DNA of 6,061 bases, taken from contig JAKSBO010000242.1 in NCBI GenBank assembly GCA_022361095.1, positions 1-6,061 of the forward strand, in the 5' to 3' direction. Of the stretch, positions 1 through 5,314 are shown one piece after another; position 1 is the stretch's first letter; every line of letters starts with the position of its first letter. A program made the translations under genes and the position numbers. The notes under the pieces are model-generated. The model searched no databases, was not told where the DNA came from, and was given only the letters and a program-made list of their open reading frames with translations. This stretch comes from Desulfobacterales bacterium. GTDB lineage: Bacteria > Desulfobacterota > Desulfobacteria > Desulfobacterales > Desulfobacteraceae.

Positions 1-47
1 CAACAAAGTTTGAAAGATCTGAGTAACTTACACAGACTTTCTTATAA
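1..47 (+). repeat. Partial (3') copy of a structured intergenic repeat, left edge
   Basis: This is the 3' half of the same element seen complete at 44-143. Both have CAACAAA (1-7 and 92-98), TGAAAG ten bases further on (11-16 and 102-107), a shared loop core AGTAACTTA (22-30 and 114-122) and CTTTC followed by TATAA (37-47 and 129-139). It folds as a hairpin: GAAAG (12-16) with CTTTC (37-41), a bulged A17, TCTG (18-21) with CAGA (33-36), and an 11-base loop. The GC-rich 5' hairpin expected in front would lie outside the window. It abuts the next copy directly, so the two are in tandem with a period of about 91 bases. Strand is assigned by analogy with the copy upstream of the TRAP receptor gene. 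Function is unknown. Confidence 0.6.
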
Positions 48-143
48 CGGCCATGGGCCGACCTGGTCTATCAGCACCCAGGCTCGCCCCACAACAAAAC
101 ATGAAAGAAACTTAGTAACTTATTGGTTCTTTCATATAAAAAA
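44..143 (+). repeat. Complete copy of the two-hairpin structured intergenic repeat
   Basis: It aligns with 5180-5280 with a net one-base length difference. The first 17 bases, ATAACGGCCATGGGCCG, are identical, and ACATGAAAG and CTTTCATATAAAAAA are shared further on. Hairpin I pairs GGGC (55-58) with GCCC (86-89), GA (60-61) with TC (84-85) and CCTGG (62-66) with CCAGG (78-82), with single bulges at C59 and C83 and an 11-base loop. Hairpin II pairs ATGAAAGAA (101-109) with TTCTTTCAT (127-135), then has an A-G mismatch and a C111-G125 pair. The hairpins are followed by an A-run rather than a T-run, so this is not a standard Rho-independent terminator on the plus strand. No plus-strand gene starts shortly after it, unlike the copy at 5180. 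Confidence 0.65.
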
Positions 144-293
144 CCCTCTTGGTAAAACAGTCTGGCAAAAGTTGTCTGTCCGGCAACGGTATCAAAGGCT
201 GTCCCGGCCGCGCAAACGCCCCTGGGACAGGCAGTGCAACCGCCGGTCCCGGGACTGAAGACGTTATGGGAACGTCTTGTTCGGGCAGGCGGT
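144..293. other. Hairpin-rich spacer without a recognisable gene
   Basis: This 150-base spacer separates the repeat from the 3' end of the methyltransferase gene. It contains an inverted repeat CTGTCCC (199-205) with GGGACAG (224-230), a perfect 10-base palindrome GTCCCGGGAC (246-255), and a further hairpin at 258-278 listed separately. Short open frames cross it on both strands, but none has a Shine-Dalgarno sequence or a recognisable motif. It is more GC-rich than the other large spacer and could be a decayed repeat or gene remnant; I cannot tell which. Confidence 0.4.
258..278 (-). terminator. Possible terminator hairpin behind the methyltransferase gene
   Basis: A perfect 8-base inverted repeat, AAGACGTT (258-265) and AACGTCTT (271-278), with a 5-base loop, lies 15 bases beyond the methyltransferase stop codon. 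Its position suits a 3' end on the minus strand. However, no T-run follows it in that direction, so it is not a canonical intrinsic terminator. It could be an mRNA-stabilising stem or a protein-binding palindrome. Confidence 0.3.
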
Positions 294-941
294 TTACAAT
301 ACGCGGTATGCGTAGTAAACAATCTGTATTTTATCAGAAAAGTCTTTGTTTCCGGGTAGATAAGGTTTGGGCTCGGAAACCAGGACTTCTTCCAGGAGCT
401 TGTCTCTTTTGATGGCTTCGAGTTTTCCGGTAAATTCGTCATCAATCATATCCGTACGATGGGAAAAAATCACCATGCCGCCGGGTTTGGTAATCCGGGC
501 AAACTCGCAAACAACTTCAGGCACATCTTCAATGTAGGTGAGGGTGCCGATGCAGATCAGATTGGCAAAGTGGTTGTCCTCATAACGGAAGGGTTTTTCA
601 TGCATGTTGACAATGTGTACATCTTCATACACGCCCTTTTCCTTGGCAACGGCGGCAAAATCGGGGCTTAGGTCAAAACCGACAACGCTTTTAAACCCGG
701 CGGCATTCAATGCTTCGCCGGTCAGGCCGCTGCCGCATCCGGCATCGCATACGGTGCCGTCAACCTGCTTGAATTCATTCAGCAGTGCAGCGGCTTTTTC
801 AGGCGCGTCATAATCCCAGCTTTTTACTGAATCTTCGTAGTCTTTGCCCCAGGTGTTGTAATATTCTTCAACTTCGTTACTTTCCTGGCTACCCTCTGCA
901 AACCATTTGTCATTGCCCAATGTCTCTTTTTGTAATGCCAA
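294..941 (-). CDS. Class I SAM-dependent methyltransferase (METTL27/WBSCR27-like)
   Basis: The 215-residue protein has a Rossmann-type methyltransferase fold. Motif I, the SAM-binding glycine loop VCDAGCGSG, is at 64-72. The acidic residue that normally holds the SAM ribose is D90 in FDLS. A motif II/III region follows, with an aromatic-rich strand near 127-140 and TKPGG at 151-155. The N-terminal VEEYYNTWGKDYEDSV (24-39) resembles the start of METTL27-like proteins, whose substrate is generally unknown. No signal peptide or membrane segment is visible, so it should be cytoplasmic. The start is TTG, chosen because AAGGAG lies six bases upstream and the first internal Met is residue 113. It is transcribed divergently from iorA and shows no functional tie to it. 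The fold is certain enough; the substrate is not known. Confidence 0.88.
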   Translation of the reverse strand: MALQKETLGNDKWFAEGSQESNEVEEYYNTWGKDYEDSVKSWDYDAPEKAAALLNEFKQVDGTVCDAGCGSGLTGEALNAAGFKSVVGFDLSPDFAAVAKEKGVYEDVHIVNMHEKPFRYEDNHFANLICIGTLTYIEDVPEVVCEFARITKPGGMVIFSHRTDMIDDEFTGKLEAIKRDKLLEEVLVSEPKPYLPGNKDFSDKIQIVYYAYRVL

Positions 942-947
942 GATATT

Positions 948-953
948 CTCCTT
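948..953 (-). promoter_or_regulatory. Shine-Dalgarno that fixes the TTG start of the methyltransferase
   Basis: On the minus strand this reads AAGGAG, followed by six bases (AATATC) and then TTG. The spacing and match are near ideal, and no ATG or GTG competes nearby. It supports a genuine TTG start at 941. Confidence 0.75.
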
Positions 954-1017
954 AATTTTGGGTTAGCGGACCGGTTTTTGTCGTTCCATCCGCCGTTATG
1001 TCAGATTCGGAATTTAA

Positions 1018-1070
1018 AAACCCCTTAATAATGGACGCAATTGTAATTTTGATTTTTGCTTAACGGGTTT
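1018..1070. promoter_or_regulatory. Inverted repeat upstream of the methyltransferase, possible operator
   Basis: AAACCCCTTAA (1018-1028) and TTAACGGGTTT (1060-1070) are complementary at 10 of 11 positions, around a 31-base AT-rich centre. The site lies about 77-129 bases upstream of the methyltransferase start, in its probable promoter region. It could be a regulator site or a leader stem. There is no supporting second copy in the window. Confidence 0.3.
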
Positions 1071-1189
1071 CAACAGCGCATTAATTACCGTCTATTACTT
1101 ACCAGGTCAAGGGGAAAATGCATAGAGTTCGATATACATTTTATGTGTTAGGGTTCGTTTAGGATAGCACCATATATATTTATGCGGGA

Positions 1190-1216
1190 TATAAGCGGCG
1201 GATGGCGCTGCTCATA
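1190..1216. other. Stem-loop in the divergent spacer
   Basis: AGCGGCG (1194-1200) pairs with CGCTGCT (1206-1212), with one G-T wobble and a 5-base loop. After one mismatch, TAT (1190-1192) pairs with ATA (1214-1216). It is a GC-rich island in AT-rich DNA. An A-run follows it on the plus strand, and no T-run follows in either reading direction, so it is unlikely to be an intrinsic terminator. Role unknown. Confidence 0.3.
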
Positions 1217-1327
1217 AAAAATTAACATTTTATTATAACTTGAGAATTGACTTTAAGTTCGGGGTTTGTGTTTTTGGGGGTGAGGATTAATTGTATCGGG
1301 ATCGATATATTGAGTTGGAAATAAATA

Positions 1328-1362
1328 TGGGTTAAGGGGCGGTATCATGACCATGTAACCCA
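1328..1362. promoter_or_regulatory. Inverted repeat upstream of iorA, possible operator
   Basis: TGGGTTA (1328-1334) and TAACCCA (1356-1362) are a perfect 7-base inverted repeat separated by 21 bases, with an inner GGT/ACC pair at 1341-1343 and 1350-1352. The site ends 146 bases before the iorA ATG, a plausible position for a regulator of the iorAB-paaK operon. The regulator is not encoded in the window. Confidence 0.3.
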
Positions 1363-1508
1363 AGTTTTGTGCCGCGCCCTTGCCAGACCATGCATTGGTG
1401 GGGGTAACATCCAACAATTCCAACAAATAAATTGATTTTTCTCTGATTTTTTGGCATGTTGCTGTCCGCAGAAACAAACGCTAAAACCATTTGAGGTTGG
1501 ATATAATA

Positions 1509-3323
1509 ATGAACACAAAACGACTGATGCTGGGAAACGAGGCGTTGGCATATGGGTTACTGAAAAATGGCTGCCAGATGGCCTGCGCCTACCCCGGCAC
1601 CCCTTCTTCGGAAATCCTCTCCGCAGTTGTTTCCCTGACAAAAGAGATGGATCTGGATATTCATGCCCAGTGGGCCGTGAATGAGAAAGTGGCATTTGAA
1701 ACGGCTTATGCAGGCGCCCAGGCAGGGCTCAGGGCAGCCGTTGCCATGAAACAGGTTGGCTTGAATGTGGCGGCCGACCCCCTGACGAGTTCCGTATATT
1801 TAGGTGTAAAGGGCGGTTTCCTGGTGATCAGTGCCGATGATCCCGGCCCCCACTCCTCCCAGACCGAACAGGATTCGCGCCTGATGGCGGTCATGGCCAA
1901 GCTCCCGGTGCTGGACCCCGATTCCCCGGCCCAGGCTGCCGAACTTGCCGGTATCGGCTTTGAACTGTCCGAGGCCTTTGAGCTTCCGGTGATGCTGCGG
2001 CCCACCACCCGGGTGTGCCACTCCCGGCAGAGCATGGACGTGGAAAAGGTTGACATTGAGTGGCGTGAAGCCGCCTTTGAAAAAAATCCGGGCAGATGGG
2101 CGGCAACCCCGAAATTCCGCCTTCAGCTCCATAAGGAACTGGAAGCCAAGCTTGCCAAAATCGCGGACTATGAACCCACCCGTCCCCGATTGGTCTCCGG
2201 TACGCCTGAAAAAGGGGGGCAGGCCATTGTCGTTGCCGGTGTGGCTGCGGCCAATGCCAGGGACATTATTAAAGAGAGAGATCTGGATATTCCCGTATAC
2301 CAGGTGGTTCAACCCTTCCCTTTGCATAAGTCGTTCATCAGGGAAATGGATGCCTATGATGAGATCCTGGTGCTGGAAGAGACCTGGGGCGTTATTGAGA
2401 TGCAGTTGTCGGATAAAAACCGGGTTAAAGGCAAAAATACGGGATTTATCTCCCCGGCAGGGGAATTGTTGCCCGAAAATGTGGAAGAACGGATCTGCGC
2501 CTTTGCCGGGATGGCATATCAGGCGCCCCAGGTCACCGCACTGCCCGGGCGGCGCCCCACCCTGTGCGCAGGCTGCCCCCACCGGGCAAGTTTCTATGCC
2601 GTCAAAAAGGTTGCCCCCAAAGGAATTTTTACCAGCGACATCGGATGCTACACATTGGGATGCAATCTGGGGGCCGTGGATACGGTTACCTGCATGGGGG
2701 CCGGCATCAGCCAGGCCGCAGGGTTTACCATTGCCTATGCCAAAAACAAAAAGCAACCGCCTGTTTTTTCCACCATCGGCGACTCCACCTTTTTTCATTC
2801 CGGTATTACCGGGTTGATCGAAACCGTTACCAAAAAAATCCCTTACGTTCTGGTGATTCTGGACAACCGCACCACGGCCATGACCGGGCACCAGCCGACA
2901 CCGGCCTCGGGCCGGGACGCCTCGGGCGATCCCTGTGTTGCCGTGAATATCCCTGACATTGTTAAAGGCTGCGGGGTGAATTTCATTAAAACCGCAGACC
3001 CGTATGATCTGCCGGGATTTATCGACATTCTCAAAGAGGCAAATGCCTATTGCAAGGAGAACGGACCGGCGGTGGTCATTGCCGAACATCCCTGCCTGCT
3101 TGACATGGACAAGGCCGAACTTGCGGCATCCTTTAAAAAGGTCACCGTAAATCAGGATGTCTGTGACGGCTGCGGATATTGCGTAAGCCAGTTTGAATGC
3201 CCGGCCCTGGGCATGGACAACGAGACTGAACAGGTCTGCATTGACGCCGGCCTTTGTACCGGGTGCGCGGTCTGTTCATTTGTCTGCCCCAAGAATGCAC
3301 TTGTACTTGAAAACCAGGAGTAA
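1509..3323 (+). CDS. iorA: Indolepyruvate ferredoxin oxidoreductase, alpha subunit
   Basis: This is the catalytic subunit of the cytoplasmic IorAB enzyme, which oxidatively decarboxylates aryl-pyruvates with CoA to arylacetyl-CoA and CO2, reducing ferredoxin. The N-terminal pyrimidine-binding domain carries YPGTPSSE (28-35) and the thiamine-activating glutamate E59 in NEKVAFE. The thiamine diphosphate-binding domain has CAGCPHR (353-359), SDIGCYTLG (376-384), GDSTFF (424-429) and LDN ending at N453. The C-terminus is a two-cluster ferredoxin domain: Cys 552/555/558/564 with a CP end, then Cys 583/586/589/593 with CP. The 604-residue length is normal and the protein looks intact. ATG at 1509 is chosen over the in-frame TTG at 1491 because it aligns with the usual short N-terminus and GAGG lies 12 bases upstream. 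The iorB Shine-Dalgarno sits in its last codons, so translation is probably coupled. Confidence 0.96.
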   Translation: MNTKRLMLGNEALAYGLLKNGCQMACAYPGTPSSEILSAVVSLTKEMDLDIHAQWAVNEKVAFETAYAGAQAGLRAAVAMKQVGLNVAADPLTSSVYLGVKGGFLVISADDPGPHSSQTEQDSRLMAVMAKLPVLDPDSPAQAAELAGIGFELSEAFELPVMLRPTTRVCHSRQSMDVEKVDIEWREAAFEKNPGRWAATPKFRLQLHKELEAKLAKIADYEPTRPRLVSGTPEKGGQAIVVAGVAAANARDIIKERDLDIPVYQVVQPFPLHKSFIREMDAYDEILVLEETWGVIEMQLSDKNRVKGKNTGFISPAGELLPENVEERICAFAGMAYQAPQVTALPGRRPTLCAGCPHRASFYAVKKVAPKGIFTSDIGCYTLGCNLGAVDTVTCMGAGISQAAGFTIAYAKNKKQPPVFSTIGDSTFFHSGITGLIETVTKKIPYVLVILDNRTTAMTGHQPTPASGRDASGDPCVAVNIPDIVKGCGVNFIKTADPYDLPGFIDILKEANAYCKENGPAVVIAEHPCLLDMDKAELAASFKKVTVNQDVCDGCGYCVSQFECPALGMDNETEQVCIDAGLCTGCAVCSFVCPKNALVLENQE

Positions 3324-3328
3324 CGATC

Positions 3329-3877
3329 ATGTCAAATAATCATCAGATTATCATTTCAGGTTTGGGCGGCCAGGGCGTGCTTTTTATCACAAAACTGCTG
3401 GCCGGGGCTGCCATGGCCGACAACCTTCCTGTGCTCACTTCCGAGACCCATGGTATGGCCCAGCGGGGGGGGAATGTCATCTCCTATCTTAAGATCGGTG
3501 ATTTTTCAGGGCCGCTGATCCGGCCTGCCACTGCCGATACCCTGATTGCCCTGAAAGCGGAAAGCTTTGCCCACCATTCTTATTTTCTCAAACCCGGCGG
3601 CCTGGCCGTGGTAAACAGTCCCGATCCTGTGGAAGACGGCAGGTACCGGGTATTTTCCGGGGACGCCGCTGCCCTGGCCCGGGCGGCCGGCAATGTACGC
3701 AGTGAAAACGTTGCCATGCTCGGCTTTTTCCTAGGCGCCATGAAAGATGATGCCAGGCTCTTCAACCCGGACAGCCTTGCCCGCATGATCAATGAGAAGT
3801 TCCAGGCAAAACCCGCCGTGGCCCAAAATGTATTAAGCCTGCTTGAGTCAGGCATGCAACTATACCCTGCTAGATGA
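3329..3877 (+). CDS. iorB: Indolepyruvate ferredoxin oxidoreductase, beta subunit
   Basis: This is the small subunit of IorAB, belonging to the gamma-type domain family of pyruvate:ferredoxin oxidoreductases. It completes the enzyme with IorA and contributes to cofactor and CoA handling. The 182-residue protein has the diagnostic glycine loop SGLGGQG (10-16) near the N-terminus and SETHGMAQRGG (38-48), both hallmarks of this family. Its length is typical. The start follows iorA by only five bases and has AGGAG eight bases upstream. It ends in a double in-frame stop, TGA TAA (3875-3880). It is co-transcribed with iorA and paaK, and nothing suggests damage. Confidence 0.95.
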   Translation: MSNNHQIIISGLGGQGVLFITKLLAGAAMADNLPVLTSETHGMAQRGGNVISYLKIGDFSGPLIRPATADTLIALKAESFAHHSYFLKPGGLAVVNSPDPVEDGRYRVFSGDAAALARAAGNVRSENVAMLGFFLGAMKDDARLFNPDSLARMINEKFQAKPAVAQNVLSLLESGMQLYPAR

Positions 3878-3893
3878 TAAAAAAGGTAAGTTA

Positions 3894-5183
3894 ATGAGTT
3901 TTATTCCTTTAGATATAACCGGCGAACAGATTGCGGATATCCAGGCCCGGGGGTTGGAATGGACCGTGTCCCACGCCTATAATAATAGTCCCTATTATCA
4001 AAAAAAGCTTGAAGAGGCAGGCTGCAGGCCCCAGGATATTAAAGGCCTCGGTGATCTGGAAAACCTGCCTTTTACGGACAAGCACGACTTTCTTAAGGAC
4101 TATCCCTTTCCCCTGCGGGCTGTCCCCATGTCCGACATTGTACGCATCCACGGCTCTTCGGGCACCACAGGGAAAAGAAAGATTCTGTGCTACACAAAAG
4201 AGGATGTGGACAACTGGGCCAACATCTTTGCCCGGTGTTATGAGCTGGCCGGTGTCGGCAACCGGGACCGGGTTCAGATTGCCGTGGGGTACGGGCTCTG
4301 GACGGCAGGTGTCGGGTTTCAAAACGGGTGCGAACGTCTGGGCGCCATGGCCGTGCCTTTGGGACCGGCCAACGTGGATATGCACATTGACATGCTGTTG
4401 GATCTTGAATCCACGGTATTCTGCTCCACAGCTTCCATGGCCCTGCTCATGTCCGAAGAGATTGAAGCGCGCAAACTCACGGAAAAAATCAAATTAAGGA
4501 CCATCATTTTAGGGGCCGAACGCCACAGCGCCTCCATGCGCAAACGGATCCAGGATATCACCGGGGCAGAGCATATCCATGATATTTACGGCATGACCGA
4601 GCTTTACGGGCCCGGTACCGGCCTTGACTGTACGGAACACGCAGGCATTCATTACTGGGCCGACCATTTTATCTTTGAGGTGATAGATCCGGTGACCCTG
4701 AAACCCGTACCCGCCGGGGAAGAGGGTGAGCTTGTGGTCACCACCCTGAAAAAACAGGGTACCCCGTTAATCCGGTACCGTACCCATGATGTCACCCGGC
4801 TGATTCCCGGGGCCTGTGCCTGCGGCAACCCCTTTCCCAGGCATGCCAGAATTTCCGGCCGTACCGATGACATGTTTATTTTCAGGGCCGTAAACATCTA
4901 TCCCAGCCAGATTGACCATATTTTAGGCGATATTGACGGGGTGGGCAGCGAATATCAGATTCACCTGAACCAGGATGCCGACGGCAGGGATTACATGACC
5001 ATCCGGGTGGAGCGCACCAATGGCGCCGGCGCAGGAGAGGACAACGGCCTGGCCGGCCAGGTCTCCGGCCGGATCCGTAAAAAACTGCTGGTCAGATCCC
5101 GGGTGGAAATTGTGAATTACGGCAATCTGCCCCGGACGGAAAAGAAGAGCAAACGGGTGTTTGACAACCGCCCATCCGAATAA
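3894..5183 (+). CDS. paaK: Phenylacetate-CoA ligase (arylacetate-CoA ligase)
   Basis: This adenylate-forming enzyme activates phenylacetate or a related arylacetate with ATP and CoA to the CoA thioester, in the cytoplasm. The 429-residue length is normal for PaaK. Visible motifs are the phosphate-binding loop SSGTTGKRK (88-96), YGMTE (232-236), YRTHD (295-299) with the ribose-binding Asp, a CxCG pair (308-311), and GRTDDMF followed by NIYP (322-337) at the hinge. The C-terminal LPRTEKKSKRV (412-422) matches the family's Lys-containing end. ATG at 3894 is preferred over an in-frame TTG at 3843 that would overlap iorB, because AAGG lies seven bases upstream and the protein then starts at the usual place. 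It lies 16 bases after iorB. With IorAB it could salvage free arylacetate to the same CoA ester. The exact aryl substrate (phenyl, indolyl or hydroxyphenyl) is not readable. Confidence 0.95.
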   Translation: MSFIPLDITGEQIADIQARGLEWTVSHAYNNSPYYQKKLEEAGCRPQDIKGLGDLENLPFTDKHDFLKDYPFPLRAVPMSDIVRIHGSSGTTGKRKILCYTKEDVDNWANIFARCYELAGVGNRDRVQIAVGYGLWTAGVGFQNGCERLGAMAVPLGPANVDMHIDMLLDLESTVFCSTASMALLMSEEIEARKLTEKIKLRTIILGAERHSASMRKRIQDITGAEHIHDIYGMTELYGPGTGLDCTEHAGIHYWADHFIFEVIDPVTLKPVPAGEEGELVVTTLKKQGTPLIRYRTHDVTRLIPGACACGNPFPRHARISGRTDDMFIFRAVNIYPSQIDHILGDIDGVGSEYQIHLNQDADGRDYMTIRVERTNGAGAGEDNGLAGQVSGRIRKKLLVRSRVEIVNYGNLPRTEKKSKRVFDNRPSE

Positions 5184-5280
5184 CGGCCATGGGCCGGCCC
5201 GGCCTGTAGGCACTTAAGGCCCGGCCCACTGCAACACATGAAAGTAATTTTGGAACGTATTGACACTTTCATATAAAAAA
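5180..5280 (+). repeat. Second complete copy of the two-hairpin structured repeat
   Basis: It begins with the 17 bases ATAACGGCCATGGGCCG, identical to 44-60 and containing the TAA stop of paaK. Hairpin I pairs TGGGCCG (5190-5196) with CGGCCCA (5222-5228) and GGCCT (5201-5205) with AGGCC (5217-5221), with a 4-base bulge on the 5' arm and an 11-base loop. Hairpin II pairs ATGAAAGT (5238-5245) with ACTTTCAT (5265-5272). ATATAAAAAA follows, as in the first complete copy. Arm sequences differ from that copy but pairing is kept. It fills most of the gap between paaK and the TRAP receptor gene, so it could end the first transcript or sit in the leader or promoter of the second. A perfect TTGACA (5260-5265) lies in the second hairpin, but only a weak -10 candidate (TCTACT, 5281-5286, 15 bases on) follows. 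Confidence 0.65.
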
Positions 5281-5303
5281 TCTACTCCCTGCGGGGAAAG
5301 ACA

Positions 5304-5309
5304 AAGGAG
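5304..5309 (+). promoter_or_regulatory. Shine-Dalgarno of the TRAP receptor gene
   Basis: AAGGAG lies five bases before the ATG at 5315. It is strong and defines the start, which also gives a complete signal peptide. A small stem, TCCC (5286-5289) with GGGA (5294-5297), sits just upstream. Confidence 0.7.
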
Positions 5310-5314
5310 TTAAA

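Larger units (their letters stand above)
942..1508. other. Long AT-rich divergent intergenic region
   Basis: These 567 bases separate the divergent methyltransferase and iorA genes and must hold the promoters of both. I see no gene here. A 74-codon open frame on the minus strand (1253-1477) has a TTG start, no Shine-Dalgarno sequence and no known motif. Notable contents are inverted repeats at 1018-1070 and 1328-1362, a hairpin at 1190-1216, and a short tandem repeat of CCAACAA at 1411-1426. Several fragments resemble -35 or -10 boxes (for example TTGACT at 1247-1252), but none forms a convincing pair at normal spacing. The composition is clearly more AT-rich than the flanking genes. Confidence 0.6.

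Noticed and set aside
44..143. Integron attC site or CRISPR repeat
   Set aside because: The paired RYYYAAC and GTTRRRY core sites of attC are not present. There are too few copies, with divergent interiors and no regular spacers, for CRISPR.
71..445. Minus-strand open frame with a Cys-rich middle, past the methyltransferase end
   Set aside because: It overlaps the methyltransferase in another frame and runs through the hairpin spacer and the repeat. It has no motif I recognise and no ribosome binding site.
1452..1466. Sigma-54-like promoter TGGCATG followed by TTGC ahead of iorA
   Set aside because: The GG and GC dinucleotides are too close together: the -12 type TTGC directly follows the -24 type element instead of being spaced by about four bases.
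1253..1477. 74-codon open frame on the minus strand
   Set aside because: It has a TTG start without a Shine-Dalgarno sequence, no recognisable domain, and lies in AT-rich divergent regulatory DNA.
1491..1508. Upstream TTG start for iorA
   Set aside because: There is no Shine-Dalgarno before it, and its bases overlap the GAGG that would serve the ATG at 1509.
1800..3089. Long open frame antisense to iorA
   Set aside because: It is the complement of a well-supported gene with clear thiamine and CoA-oxidoreductase motifs. The antisense product has no recognisable domain, and long antisense frames are common in GC-rich coding DNA.
3843..3893. Upstream TTG start for paaK overlapping iorB
   Set aside because: It would add 17 residues with no family match; ATG at 3894 has AAGG at a good distance.
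5191..5280. Canonical Rho-independent terminator after paaK
   Set aside because: Neither hairpin is followed by a T-run on the plus strand; the second is followed by A residues.
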